Positions 1 through 9,044 are shown, numbered from the stretch's first letter. The stretch is DNA of 64,000 bases from Pseudomonas syringae (GCF_021605415.1 NZ_WKEQ01000015.1:54139-118138); one strand, 5' to 3'. Notes: a model not told the origin generated them from the sequence alone. Program-made: numbers and translations.

Positions 1-2
1 AC

Positions 3-1412
3 CAGAACTCGCAAACCGCCGGCGCCAACGGCCCGGTGCTGCTGCAGGATGTGCAGTTGATTCAGAAGCTGCAGCGTTTTGATCGGGAGCGCATTCCCGA
101 GCGCGTGGTTCACGCCCGTGGCACCGGTGCCCACGGTACGTTCACCGTCACCAACGACCTCAGCGACTTAAGCAAGGCCAAGGTGTTTGCCGCTGGCCAG
201 ATCACCCCGGTGTTCGTGCGTTTCTCGGCCGTGGTGCACGGTGTTCATTCCCCGGAAACCCTGCGCGATCCTCGCGGTTTCGCCACCAAGTTCTACACCG
301 CCGATGGAAACTGGGATCTGGTGGGCAACAATTTTCCGACCTTCTTCATCCGCGATGCCATCAAGTTCCCGGACATGGTGCATGCCTTCAAACCGGATCC
401 GCGCACCAACCTGGATGACGATTCGCGCCGCTTCGACTTCTTCTCTCATGTACCAGAAGCCACGCGCACGCTGACCGAGTTGTATTCCAACTCAGGCACA
501 CCTGCCAGCTATCGGGAAATGGACGGTAACGGGGTGCATGCTTACAAGTTGGTTAACGCCAAGGGCGATGTGCAGTATGTGAAGTTTCATTGGAAGAGTC
601 TGCAAGGGATCAAGAACCTTGATCCAAAGGAAGTTACCAAAGTTCAAGGTCAGGATTACAGTCATATGACCCAGGACTTGGTCACGAATATCAATAAGGG
701 TAACTTCCCGAAATGGGACTTGTACGTTCAAGTTGTAAGTCCGCAAGATTTGTCCAAGTTTGATTTTGATCCATTGGATGCGACAAAGATTTGGCCTGGC
801 ATTCCGGAACGCAAAGTTGGACAAATGATGTTGAACCGTAATCCGGCGAATGTATTCCAGGAAACCGAACAAGTCGCGATGGCGCCCGCCAATGTCGTTC
901 CGGGTATCGAACCTTCGGAAGATCGACTGTTGCAAGGCCGAGTGTTCTCTTACGCCGATACGCAAATGTATCGCCTGGGCGCCAATGCGCTGCAATTGCC
1001 GATCAACGCGCCAAAAGTTACCGTCAATAACGGTAATCAGGACGGGGCCGCCAATATCGGCGCCACCTCCTCGGGCGTGAACTATCAGCCGAGCCGCCTG
1101 CAACCGCGCGATGAAGCGCAGGGCGCGCGTTATAGCCAATTGGCGCTGTCGGGCAGCACCCAGCAAGCGAAAATCCAGCGCGAGCAGAACTTCAAGCAAG
1201 CGGGCGATCTGTATCGCTCGTACAGCAAGAAGGAACGTCAAGATCTGATCGACAGCTTCGGCGGCTCGCTGGCCACCACCGATGACGAAAGCAAGCACAT
1301 CATTTTGTCCTTCCTCTATAAGGCCGATCCGGAATACGGCACCGGCGTCGCGAAAGTGGCGAAGGGCGACCTGAGCCGGGTCAAGGCACTGGCGGCGAAA
1401 CTGGCCGACTGA
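3..1412 (+). CDS. katB: Catalase, KatB-like, 5' end outside window
   Basis: Haem catalase converting H2O2 to water and oxygen. The reading frame is open to the window edge, so the start codon and any signal peptide lie upstream; about 469 residues are visible. The catalytic His lies in the motif VVHARGTGAHG, the distal Asn in LVGNNFP, and the haem-ligand Tyr in RVFSYADTQMYRLG, so the active site is complete. The next gene is an exported ankyrin protein, matching the katB-ankB pair of P. aeruginosa, which is why katB is preferred over katA. Codon use in roughly the middle third is visibly poorer in G/C third bases than on either side. Family certain; the KatB assignment is inferred from context. 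Confidence 0.9.
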   Translation, partial: QNSQTAGANGPVLLQDVQLIQKLQRFDRERIPERVVHARGTGAHGTFTVTNDLSDLSKAKVFAAGQITPVFVRFSAVVHGVHSPETLRDPRGFATKFYTADGNWDLVGNNFPTFFIRDAIKFPDMVHAFKPDPRTNLDDDSRRFDFFSHVPEATRTLTELYSNSGTPASYREMDGNGVHAYKLVNAKGDVQYVKFHWKSLQGIKNLDPKEVTKVQGQDYSHMTQDLVTNINKGNFPKWDLYVQVVSPQDLSKFDFDPLDATKIWPGIPERKVGQMMLNRNPANVFQETEQVAMAPANVVPGIEPSEDRLLQGRVFSYADTQMYRLGANALQLPINAPKVTVNNGNQDGAANIGATSSGVNYQPSRLQPRDEAQGARYSQLALSGSTQQAKIQREQNFKQAGDLYRSYSKKERQDLIDSFGGSLATTDDESKHIILSFLYKADPEYGTGVAKVAKGDLSRVKALAAKLAD

Positions 1413-1432
1413 TTGACGCAATGCCCCCACGC

Positions 1433-1451
1433 GGGGCCTGATTCAGGCCCC
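1433..1451 (+). other. Hairpin between katB and ankB
   Basis: Eight-base inverted repeat GGGGCCTG/CAGGCCCC with a three-base loop in the 62-base katB-ankB gap. No T run follows, so it is not a typical terminator. It could stabilise the upstream mRNA or lower ankB expression relative to katB. Confidence 0.45.
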
Positions 1452-1474
1452 CGTTCTGTTTGAGGAGACGGCTG

Positions 1475-2011
1475 ATGCGCCACTGCTTTTATCTGTTGCT
1501 GAGTTGCCTGGCTTTGACGGCGCACGCGGCACAGGACCCCGCCGAAATCAAAAGCCAGTTGCAGGATTACTACTTCGATGCCGCCCGTCGCGGCGACGTG
1601 CCGATGCTCGATACGTTCATCGAGGCCGGTTATTCCCTCGATACCCGAGACGCCAAGGGCTATACCGCGCTGATCCTCGCGGCTTATCACGGTCGGGGCG
1701 AGGCGGTCGAACGCTTGCTCACTGCCGGCGCCGATGCTTGCGCTCAGGATCAGCGCGGTAACACAGCGTTGATGGGCGCCATCTTCAAGGGTGAACTGCA
1801 GATCGCCCGGCGCTTGATGCGCAGCGATTGCAGTCCCGATCAACGCAACGGCGCCGGGCAGACGGCGGCGATGTACGCCGGGTTGTTCAAGCGTGTGGAA
1901 TTGCTCGACGCCCTCAAGGCCCGCGGCGCCGATCTGAATGCCGAGGATCCATTGGGCAACAGCGCCACGCGTCTGGCCAACGGCGAAATCCGTACCGCTG
2001 CGCCGCGCTGA
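1475..2011 (+). CDS. ankB: Periplasmic ankyrin-repeat protein, AnkB-like
   Basis: A 178-residue protein with a Sec signal peptide (residues 1 to about 20, ending around AHAAQ) followed by about four ankyrin repeats; repeat signatures such as KGYTALILAAYHG and RGNTALMGAIFKG are visible from residue 50 on. Start chosen at ATG 1475 because GAGGAG lies seven bases upstream; an in-frame TTG at 1460 lacks such a site. In P. aeruginosa the equivalent protein is needed for full KatB activity and protects against peroxide. The short gap suggests cotranscription with the catalase. Confidence 0.85.
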   Translation: MRHCFYLLLSCLALTAHAAQDPAEIKSQLQDYYFDAARRGDVPMLDTFIEAGYSLDTRDAKGYTALILAAYHGRGEAVERLLTAGADACAQDQRGNTALMGAIFKGELQIARRLMRSDCSPDQRNGAGQTAAMYAGLFKRVELLDALKARGADLNAEDPLGNSATRLANGEIRTAAPR

Positions 2012-2056
2012 TTCACGACGTCTGCGTTATCATCGCGGTTTTTGTCGGGGGTTCAG

Positions 2057-3424
2057 ATGGCCAAGGCCAAGCGCATGTTCGGCTGCACGGAGTGCGGCGC
2101 AACCTTTCCCAAGTGGGCCGGCCAGTGTGGCGAGTGCGGCGCCTGGAACACCCTGACTGAAACCATGATCGAAAGCGGCGGCGCCACGGCGCCGACCGGG
2201 CGAACCGGTTGGGCGGGGCAGCAGGCGCAAATCAAGACCCTGGCCGAAGTCAGTGTTGAAGAGATTCCACGGTTTTCCACCGCATCCGGTGAGCTTGACC
2301 GTGTGCTCGGCGGTGGTCTGGTCGACGGCTCGGTGGTGCTGATCGGCGGTGACCCGGGGATCGGCAAATCGACGATTCTGTTGCAAACGTTGTGCAACCT
2401 CGCCAAGAGCATGTCGGCTCTGTACGTCACCGGCGAAGAATCCCAGCAACAAGTGGCGATGCGCGCCCGGCGTCTTGGTTTGCCCCAGGATCAACTGCGG
2501 GTGATGACCGAAACCTGCATCGAAACCATCATCGCCACCGCCCGCGTCGAAAAGCCCCGAGTAATGGTGATCGACTCGATCCAGACGATTTTCACCGAAC
2601 AACTGCAATCGGCGCCCGGTGGGGTTTCACAGGTGCGCGAGAGCGCAGCATTGCTGGTGCGCTACGCCAAGCAGAGTGGCACGGCGATTTTCCTTGTCGG
2701 CCATGTGACCAAAGAAGGCGCGCTGGCTGGGCCGCGCGTGCTGGAACATATGGTCGACACCGTGTTGTATTTCGAAGGCGAGTCGGACGGTCGGTTGCGT
2801 TTGCTGCGGGCGGTGAAGAACCGTTTTGGCGCGGTGAACGAACTCGGCGTGTTCGGCATGACCGACAAGGGTTTGAAAGAAGTCTCCAATCCTTCGGCGA
2901 TTTTTCTCACGCGAGCTCAGGAAGAGGTCCCGGGCAGTGTGGTGATGGCAACGTGGGAAGGCACCCGGCCGATGCTGGTTGAAGTGCAGGCGCTGGTGGA
3001 CGACAGTCATTTGGCCAATCCGCGTCGGGTGACGCTCGGTCTGGATCAGAACCGCTTGGCCATGTTGTTGGCGGTGCTGCATCGACATGGCGGGATCCCG
3101 ACGCACGATCAGGATGTGTTCCTCAACGTGGTGGGTGGTGTGAAAGTGCTGGAAACTGCTTCCGACCTGGCGTTGATGGCGGCCGTCATGTCGAGCCTGC
3201 GCAACCGGCCGTTGCCCCACGACTTGCTGGTGTTCGGTGAAGTCGGTTTGTCCGGCGAAGTGCGCCCGGTGCCAAGCGGACAAGAGCGCCTGAAAGAGGC
3301 GGCCAAGCACGGCTTCAAGCGCGCGATCGTGCCCAAGGGCAACGCGCCGAAGGAAGCCCCGCCGGGGTTGCAGATCATCGCCGTGACCCGCCTCGAACAA
3401 GCCCTCGACGCCCTCTTCGAATAA
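2057..3424 (+). CDS. radA: DNA repair protein RadA
   Basis: RadA (Sms), a RecA-like ATPase promoting branch migration during recombinational repair. 455 residues. An N-terminal C4 zinc finger (CTEC...CGEC, residues 8-30) is followed by a RecA-fold ATPase with Walker A GGDPGIGKST near residue 97, the RadA hallmark KNRFG near residue 254, and a Lon-protease-like C-terminal domain without catalytic residues. ATG 2057 gives the conserved MAKAK start and has a GGGG-type ribosome site just upstream. The gene converges on mapZ across a REP hairpin that could terminate both. Confidence 0.97.
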   Translation: MAKAKRMFGCTECGATFPKWAGQCGECGAWNTLTETMIESGGATAPTGRTGWAGQQAQIKTLAEVSVEEIPRFSTASGELDRVLGGGLVDGSVVLIGGDPGIGKSTILLQTLCNLAKSMSALYVTGEESQQQVAMRARRLGLPQDQLRVMTETCIETIIATARVEKPRVMVIDSIQTIFTEQLQSAPGGVSQVRESAALLVRYAKQSGTAIFLVGHVTKEGALAGPRVLEHMVDTVLYFEGESDGRLRLLRAVKNRFGAVNELGVFGMTDKGLKEVSNPSAIFLTRAQEEVPGSVVMATWEGTRPMLVEVQALVDDSHLANPRRVTLGLDQNRLAMLLAVLHRHGGIPTHDQDVFLNVVGGVKVLETASDLALMAAVMSSLRNRPLPHDLLVFGEVGLSGEVRPVPSGQERLKEAAKHGFKRAIVPKGNAPKEAPPGLQIIAVTRLEQALDALFE

Positions 3425-3440
3425 CCACCCAACAAGACCT

Positions 3441-3466
3441 GTGGGAGCGAGCAGGCTCGCTCCCAC
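3441..3466. repeat. REP hairpin between radA and mapZ
   Basis: Single REP-type palindrome with 11-base arms (GTGGGAGCGAG/CTCGCTCCCAC) and a four-base loop. It is the same family as the paired elements elsewhere in the window. Its position between convergent genes suggests transcript-end protection or termination. Confidence 0.85.
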
Positions 3467-3484
3467 GTTTGATGTGTGCGAACT

Positions 3485-3853
3485 TCAGAGTTCGATCAGG
3501 GCGCCCAGCTCTGCTTCCAGTTCTTTCGCATCGGCCAGGTTAAGCTCGATCAACCGCCGCAACCGCTGGATCGACTCAAGGCTGATGTGCCGACACTCAA
3601 AACCCAGATGACCATGATCGTCATGGGCCAGGTGCACATCCATTTCGATGTCGACGTCATCGCTCAAATGAATGTCGACGAAAAAATCCTGCTGCGGATC
3701 CCCGCGCCACGGCTCGGGTTTTTCGATCAGCAGCCCTTTTAGCGACAGATCGATCAGCTTCACTGGCCAGGTGAATTCGCCCTGGCTCAGTTCGGTTCGG
3801 GCATCGAACGCAATTCGTTTGAAACGACGACGATTGGCTGGGTGTTCGCTCAT
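3485..3853 (-). CDS. mapZ: PilZ-domain c-di-GMP adaptor MapZ
   Basis: A 122-residue stand-alone PilZ protein resembling PA4608/MapZ, which binds c-di-GMP and then inhibits the chemotaxis methyltransferase CheR1, altering flagellar switching. The c-di-GMP motifs are intact: RRRFKR near residue 8 and DLSLKG near residue 36. Start at the ATG whose codon ends at 3853, with GGAGG seven bases upstream; the longer open frame beyond it has no support. The order radA-mapZ-cstA matches PAO1. Confidence 0.92.
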   Translation of the reverse strand: MSEHPANRRRFKRIAFDARTELSQGEFTWPVKLIDLSLKGLLIEKPEPWRGDPQQDFFVDIHLSDDVDIEMDVHLAHDDHGHLGFECRHISLESIQRLRRLIELNLADAKELEAELGALIEL

Positions 3854-4013
3854 GGCGCAATCCTCCGGACATTCGCTGACTATAGACCCGCATTGTTCAA
3901 GCGTGCCAGCGCGGGCGGGCGACTCAGACCAACGTCGGGGTATGGCCTTTATCGTCAGTAGCGCTAAACTCGGGGTGGCTGTCTTTCTTGTCCACTCTGG
4001 CTGGAATATAAAA

Positions 4014-6080
4014 ATGAAAAATAATAATAGCCTGCTGCGCCACCTACCCTGGCTGCTGCTGGCAATCGTAGGAGCGTGCGCCCTGGGCGTAGTGGCATTG
4101 CGCCGAGGCGAGGCGATCAACGCCTTGTGGATTGTGGTCGCTGCCGTGGCCATTTATCTGGTTGCTTACCGCTATTACAGTCTGTTCATCGCCAACAACG
4201 TGATGCAACTGGATCCGCGTCGGGCCACCCCCGCCGTGCTCAACAACGATGGTCTGGACTATGTGCCGACCAACAAACACATTCTTTTCGGTCACCACTT
4301 CGCGGCAATCGCTGGCGCGGGACCTCTGGTCGGCCCGGTACTGGCGGCGCAGATGGGCTATTTGCCCGGTACGCTCTGGCTGATCGCCGGTGTGGTGCTG
4401 GCGGGCGCGGTGCAGGACTTCATGGTGCTGTTCATGTCGACCCGTCGCAACGGCCGTTCACTGGGCGACATGGTGCGTGAAGAAATGGGCCGCATTCCCG
4501 GCACCATTGCACTGTTCGGCTGCTTCCTGATCATGATCATCATCCTCGCGGTGCTGGCACTGATCGTGGTCAAAGCACTCGCCGAGAGCCCGTGGGGCAT
4601 CTTCACGGTGATGGCGACCATCCCGATCGCGATGTTTATGGGCATCTACATGCGCTACATCCGTCCGGGTCGTATCGGCGAAATTTCCGTGGTCGGTGTA
4701 TTGCTGCTGCTGGGGTCGATCTGGCTGGGCGGGCAGATTGCCGCCGATCCGGTATGGGCCAAGGCCTTCACCTTCACAGGCGTGCAGATCACCTGGATGC
4801 TGGTCGGTTACGGTTTCGTTGCCGCCTCGTTGCCGGTCTGGCTGATCCTTGCGCCACGCGACTATCTGTCGACGTTCCTCAAGATCGGCACCATCGTCGC
4901 CCTGGCGATCGGCATTCTGGTGACCATGCCCGAGCTGAAAATGCCGGCGCTGACCCAGTTCGTCGACGGCACCGGCCCAGTGTGGAAGGGCGGGTTGTTC
5001 CCGTTCCTGTTCATCACCATCGCCTGCGGTGCGGTTTCCGGCTTCCACGCACTGATTTCCTCCGGTACCACGCCGAAGTTGCTGGATAACGAAACCAACG
5101 CCCGTTACATCGGTTACGGCGGCATGCTGATGGAGTCATTCGTGGCGATCATGGCCATGGTCGCTGCCTCGGTGATCGAGCCTGGCGTGTACTTCGCCAT
5201 GAACAGTCCGGCGGCTGTCGTCGGCAGTGACGTGGTGTCGGTTGCGCAAGTGGTTACCAGTTGGGGTTTTGCGATTACGCCTGAGGCGCTGCAAGCCGTG
5301 GCGAATGACATCGGCGAAACCACCATCCTCGCCCGTGCCGGCGGTGCACCGACCCTGGCGGTGGGTATTGCGCAGATCCTGCACAGTGTCCTGCCGGGTG
5401 AAAACACCATGGCATTCTGGTACCACTTCGCGATCCTGTTCGAAGCGCTGTTCATCCTGACTGCTGTCGACGCCGGCACCCGTGCCGGTCGTTTCATGCT
5501 GCAGGATCTGCTCGGTTCTTTTGTTCCGGCTCTCAAACGTACCGAATCCTGGACGGCCAACCTGATTGCCACTGCCGGTTGTGTGGCGATGTGGGGCTGG
5601 TTGCTGTATCAGGGCGTGATCGATCCACTGGGCGGCATCAACACCTTGTGGCCGCTGTTCGGTATCTCCAACCAGATGCTGGCCGGTATCGCGCTGATGC
5701 TCGGCACCGTGGTACTGATCAAGATGAAGCGTCAGCGCTACATTTGGGTCACCCTGTTGCCGGCAACCTGGCTGCTGATCTGCACCACGACGGCGGGCTT
5801 CATCAAGCTGTTCGACGCCAATCCTGCGATCGGCTTCCTGTCGCTGGCCAAGAAATACAGCGATGCGCTGGCCAATAACCAGATCCTCGCACCGGCGAAA
5901 AGCGTCGAGCAGATGCAGCACGTGATCTTCAACGCCTACACCAACGCAACACTGACCGCGCTGTTCCTGTTTGTGGTGTTCAGCATCCTGTTCTATGCGC
6001 TCAAGGTCGGTATCGCCGCCTGGGGCAAAAAAGAGCGTACGGATAAAGAATCGCCATTCCAGGCTTTGCCGGATGCGTAA
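4014..6080 (+). CDS. cstA: Carbon-starvation protein CstA/BtsT-family transporter
   Basis: A 688-residue polytopic inner-membrane protein of the CstA family, close to the roughly 700-residue E. coli members CstA and BtsT, which take up pyruvate (and were earlier linked to peptide uptake). Many hydrophobic helices and the conserved segments LFGHHFAAIAGAGP and GCGAVSGFHALISSGTTPK-like region are present. Start placed at ATG 4014, giving a short charged N-terminus before the first helix; the frame is open further upstream across the mapZ start, which argues against a longer protein. It is followed after 15 bases by its usual small partner and then by a CobW GTPase, as in the E. coli btsT-yjiX-yjiA operon. 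Confidence 0.92.
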   Translation: MKNNNSLLRHLPWLLLAIVGACALGVVALRRGEAINALWIVVAAVAIYLVAYRYYSLFIANNVMQLDPRRATPAVLNNDGLDYVPTNKHILFGHHFAAIAGAGPLVGPVLAAQMGYLPGTLWLIAGVVLAGAVQDFMVLFMSTRRNGRSLGDMVREEMGRIPGTIALFGCFLIMIIILAVLALIVVKALAESPWGIFTVMATIPIAMFMGIYMRYIRPGRIGEISVVGVLLLLGSIWLGGQIAADPVWAKAFTFTGVQITWMLVGYGFVAASLPVWLILAPRDYLSTFLKIGTIVALAIGILVTMPELKMPALTQFVDGTGPVWKGGLFPFLFITIACGAVSGFHALISSGTTPKLLDNETNARYIGYGGMLMESFVAIMAMVAASVIEPGVYFAMNSPAAVVGSDVVSVAQVVTSWGFAITPEALQAVANDIGETTILARAGGAPTLAVGIAQILHSVLPGENTMAFWYHFAILFEALFILTAVDAGTRAGRFMLQDLLGSFVPALKRTESWTANLIATAGCVAMWGWLLYQGVIDPLGGINTLWPLFGISNQMLAGIALMLGTVVLIKMKRQRYIWVTLLPATWLLICTTTAGFIKLFDANPAIGFLSLAKKYSDALANNQILAPAKSVEQMQHVIFNAYTNATLTALFLFVVFSILFYALKVGIAAWGKKERTDKESPFQALPDA

Positions 6081-6095
6081 CTCGAGGAATGCACC

Positions 6096-6293
6096 ATGTT
6101 CAATGACCTGAGTCGCCTCGGTAAATACCTCGGTCAGGCTGCGCGCCTGATGGTCGGCATGCCCGACTACGACACCTACGTCGAGCATATGCAGACCAAA
6201 CACCCGGACAAACCGGTGATGAGCTACGAGATGTTCTTCCGCGAACGTCAGGAAGCCCGTTACGGTGGCAAGGGTGGGCCGAAGTGCTGTTGA
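6096..6293 (+). CDS. YbdD/YjiX-family small protein
   Basis: A 65-residue member of the YbdD/YjiX (DUF466) family, recognised by [14 protein letters not shown] and a C-terminal segment with [17 protein letters not shown] ribosome site precedes the ATG. These proteins are encoded directly after CstA/BtsT transporters and are thought to assist them; the exact mechanism is not established. It ends in two cysteines (PKCC). Confidence 0.92.
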   Translation: MFNDLSRLGKYLGQAARLMVGMPDYDTYVEHMQTKHPDKPVMSYEMFFRERQEARYGGKGGPKCC

Positions 6294-6323
6294 TCTGACA
6301 GCGTTAGGGCCAACGCTATCCCC

Positions 6324-6415
6324 CTGTGGGAGCGGGCTTGCTCGCGAAAGCGTAATGTCAGTTGACGAATAAGTCGGCTGACACACCGCTTTCGCGAGCA
6401 AGCCCGCTCCCACAG
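6324..6415. repeat. REP pair (REPIN), family A
   Basis: Two REP sequences in inverted orientation: GTGGGAGCGGGCTTGCTCGC near 6326 and its complement near 6392-6414, each with a GAAAGCG-type tail towards the spacer. It lies inside the cstA-yjiX-yjiA gene set. Confidence 0.9.
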
Positions 6416-6451
6416 TTGTTTTGTGTCGTTCATTAATCAGGAGATCGAGTT

Positions 6452-7423
6452 TTGTCCTCTCCCATTCCGGTAACAGTCCTTAGCGGTTTCCTCGGCGCCG
6501 GCAAGACCACCTTGCTGCGCCACCTGCTGAAAGCCGAACACGGCCTGAAAATCGCCGTGATCGAAAACGAATTCTCCGACGCCGGCATCGACACCCAGTT
6601 GCTGGGTGACGAGCCGGTGCAAGTCATGACCTTGGCCAACGGCTGTGTCTGCTGCACGATTCACACTGATTTGACCAAAGCCCTGTACCTGTTGCTCGAA
6701 CGACTGGACAGCGGCGAAATCGCCTTCGACCGACTGGTGATCGAGTGCACCGGCCTCGCCGATCCGGCTCCGGTGGCGCAGACGTTTTTTATCGATGAAG
6801 AATTGCGCGACCGCTACATCCTCGACGGCATCATCACGCTGGTGGACGCGGCTCACGCAGAAGATCACCTGGCCCAGACCATCGCCCAGGCGCAGATCGG
6901 TTTCGCCGATCGCTTGCTGGTGAGCAAAACCGATTTAGTCGACGAGGCGACGTTCACCGCGCTGAGTGAACGCCTGTCACGGATCAACCGCCGGGCGCCG
7001 ATCCGCGTGGTCGAGCACGGCAACATAGACCTGGCCGAATTGCTTGATGTGCGTGGCTTCAACCTGAATGCCGATATCGGCGGCGGATTGAGCCTGCGTC
7101 CAGTGAGTCAGGCGCCGTCGATCGACCGCATTTCCAGTCTGGTGCTGCGTACCGGGCAGCCGCTGGATATCGATCGACTCAGCGAGTTCATGAACGAACT
7201 GCTGGAAGCACACGGCAAGCAATTGCTGCGTTACAAAGGCGTGCTGAACATTGCCGGGGAAGATCGGCGGCTGGTGTTTCAGGGGGTTTTGAAACTCTAC
7301 GGTTTTGACTGGGACACCGAATGGGCCGAGGGCGAGACGCGGGAAAGTGTGATCGTGTTCATCGCCGATGATTTGCCGGAAGAGACGATTCGGGCGGGTT
7401 TTGCCAAGGTGGCGGCGGGCTGA
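6452..7423 (+). CDS. yjiA: CobW/COG0523-family GTPase YjiA
   Basis: A 323-residue G3E GTPase of the COG0523 family, thought to act in metal (often zinc) handling. Walker A GFLGAGKTT starts near residue 10, the metal-binding CxCC motif is NGCVCC near residue 64, and the NKxD-equivalent SKTD lies near residue 156; a CobW C-terminal domain follows. Start is TTG at 6452 with AGGAG eight bases upstream and no better ATG nearby. It follows the CstA/YjiX pair as in E. coli btsT-yjiX-yjiA, but a REP pair separates it from yjiX. Confidence 0.9.
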   Translation: MSSPIPVTVLSGFLGAGKTTLLRHLLKAEHGLKIAVIENEFSDAGIDTQLLGDEPVQVMTLANGCVCCTIHTDLTKALYLLLERLDSGEIAFDRLVIECTGLADPAPVAQTFFIDEELRDRYILDGIITLVDAAHAEDHLAQTIAQAQIGFADRLLVSKTDLVDEATFTALSERLSRINRRAPIRVVEHGNIDLAELLDVRGFNLNADIGGGLSLRPVSQAPSIDRISSLVLRTGQPLDIDRLSEFMNELLEAHGKQLLRYKGVLNIAGEDRRLVFQGVLKLYGFDWDTEWAEGETRESVIVFIADDLPEETIRAGFAKVAAG

Positions 7424-7449
7424 TTATTTTGTGGTGCCTGTGAAGGCCT

Positions 7450-7541
7450 CATCGCTGGCAAGTCAGCTCCCACAGCTTTTGGGTTGGGCACAGAACGTGT
7501 GAACACCCTAGACCCCTGTTGGAGCCTGGCTTGCCAGCGAT
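7450..7541. repeat. REP pair, family B
   Basis: Inverted pair of the second REP family: CATCGCTGGCAAGTCAGCTCC near 7450 and the complementary form ending GGCTTGCCAGCGAT near 7541. It fills the gap between convergent yjiA and the GntR gene. Confidence 0.88.
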
Positions 7542-7550
7542 AGCGGCCGA

Positions 7551-8237
7551 TCAGCCAACACAGCCCAACAATGTGTCCCCGAGATTGTCCAGATGCCGGT
7601 TCAGCAGCAGGGTGGCTTTCGCTACATCCCTACATTCCACCGCACCCACAATCGCAACATGCTCGCGCCATGCGCAACAAGCGAGCGCATCTGCGTCACA
7701 TCGCGCAATTGCCAGTGATGTCAGCGGCACCAGACTTCCCAAAAAATGCGCCAACGGTGCATTCCCCGCCATTTCAGCCAAGCGCAGATGAAACTCCCCG
7801 GATAAGCGTATCGCTGCGCCGCGTCGATGCTGTTCGGCCGCCTGGCGCTCGCGCTCGATCAGTGTGCGCAAGCGTTTCACATCGTCGGCACGCGGCTGCT
7901 GGGACGCCAGGTGCACCAGCATGGTTTCGGTCAGCCGCCGCGCATGCAGCGTCTGGCGGGTCTGTTCAACATTGACGTCGGCCAGGCGCGGCCGATGATT
8001 GGCGCGCAACACAACAATCTGTTGATGCGACAACTGCGTCAGGACTCGGCGAATGTCCGTACGGCTGGCATTGAACATCTGCCCGAGGCTTTCCTCGGTG
8101 AAGCGTGTGTCGATGCGCTGATCGAGAATCGCGTCGAACACGCGCGGATACAGGTCATCCACCGACGCACGCAGGCGCGAAAAGGGCAGGGCGCGGGTGC
8201 TCTGGCGGTTGGGCTGTGGCATGGCAAGACTGTTCAT
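7551..8237 (-). CDS. GntR-family regulator with FCD domain (second of pair)
   Basis: A 228-residue transcription factor: N-terminal GntR winged helix (about residues 25-90, containing RFTEESLGQMFNASRTDIRRVLTQL) and an all-helical FCD effector domain with the metal-binding His pattern (FHLRLAEMAGN, HVAIVGAV). FCD regulators usually sense organic acids. Ribosome site GGAG precedes the ATG. It lies 21 bases downstream of another FCD-GntR gene and probably shares a transcript with it and with the symporter gene. It is clearly divergent from its neighbour, so it is not a recent tandem duplicate. Ligand unknown. Confidence 0.85.
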   Translation of the reverse strand: MNSLAMPQPNRQSTRALPFSRLRASVDDLYPRVFDAILDQRIDTRFTEESLGQMFNASRTDIRRVLTQLSHQQIVVLRANHRPRLADVNVEQTRQTLHARRLTETMLVHLASQQPRADDVKRLRTLIERERQAAEQHRRGAAIRLSGEFHLRLAEMAGNAPLAHFLGSLVPLTSLAIARCDADALACCAWREHVAIVGAVECRDVAKATLLLNRHLDNLGDTLLGCVG

Positions 8238-8258
8238 GACCTGTCTCCAGTAAGTGGT

Positions 8259-8963
8259 TCAACTGCCGAGGTTGTCATCCGGAATGTTCAGTTCGATGCC
8301 CATCCGCTGGCCCTCGCGCAGAATGTGCCGACGCATTTCGGCGCTGGCCTGGGCACTGTTTTTGCTGCGAATGGCGCGGACGACGGCTTCGTTTTCTTCC
8401 AGACGCTCGGCCAGATGTTCCGGCGAATTGCGCAGCACCTCGGCGCTCTGCTTGAGGGCGTTGCTGGTTTGCTGAACGACGCTTTGGAAGATCGGGTTCG
8501 AAGTCAGGGTGAAGAGTTCTTCGTGGAACGCAATGTAGGCGCTGACCCCGGCTTCGCTGTCGCCGGCGTCGAGCGCTTCGCGCATGTCCATCAATGTCAG
8601 GCGTAACTGGCCGACTTCCTTGCTGCTGATCGACTGCGCGACAAGACCGACGATGAACGGTTCGAGGGTGTAGCGCAGTTGCAAGACGTCTTCGAGGCTG
8701 GCACCGGCGACTGCGCTGTCGTGGCTTTGGCTGTCGCTGAGTTGGGCGTCGAGGACGACCACGCCTTTGCCCGGCATCGAGCGCACCAGGCCGAGGGTTT
8801 CCAGGACAATCACCGCTTCACGCAGGCTCGGGCGGCTGATGCCCAATTGCTCGGCGAGTTCGCGCTGGCCCGGCAGCATGTCGCCGGAACGCCATTGACC
8901 CCGGGCCAGTGCGGCGCGGAGTTTTTCTACGACTGAGTTGACGACGGTTGAGGTGGTAATCAC
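8259..8963 (-). CDS. FadR-like GntR regulator with FCD domain (first of pair)
   Basis: A 234-residue GntR/FadR-subfamily regulator. The winged helix spans about residues 10-75 (QRELAEQLGISRPSLREAVIVLETLGLV is typical), followed by an FCD domain with FHEELFTLTSN and RRHILREGQ. Start is GTG at 8961-8963, with GGAG seven bases upstream. It lies 81 bases after the symporter gene on the same strand, and two GGTnnnACC palindromes typical of FCD regulators occur upstream of the symporter, so it most likely controls that operon in response to a carboxylate or amino acid. Confidence 0.88.
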   Translation of the reverse strand: MITTSTVVNSVVEKLRAALARGQWRSGDMLPGQRELAEQLGISRPSLREAVIVLETLGLVRSMPGKGVVVLDAQLSDSQSHDSAVAGASLEDVLQLRYTLEPFIVGLVAQSISSKEVGQLRLTLMDMREALDAGDSEAGVSAYIAFHEELFTLTSNPIFQSVVQQTSNALKQSAEVLRNSPEHLAERLEENEAVVRAIRSKNSAQASAEMRRHILREGQRMGIELNIPDDNLGS

Positions 8964-9001
8964 GTGTTGGCTCCATGAACCTCCAGAAACACCGCAAGTC
9001 A

Positions 9002-9036
9002 GATCAAAAGATCGCAGCTTGCGGCAGCTTCTACAG
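9002..9036. repeat. REP-like element, family C
   Basis: A copy of a third palindromic element (GATCAAAAGATCGCAGCTTGC then GGCAGCTTCTACAG) located between the symporter and its regulator gene. A related copy lies at 10525-10555. Confidence 0.7.
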
Positions 9037-9044
9037 GGTTGAAA

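Noticed and set aside
492..1430. Minus-strand frame opposite the catalase
   Set aside because: Shadow frame; the plus strand carries complete catalase motifs.
6324..6415. Repeats considered as a CRISPR array
   Set aside because: Only two inverted copies with no regular spacers; they are REP elements, as at the other sites.
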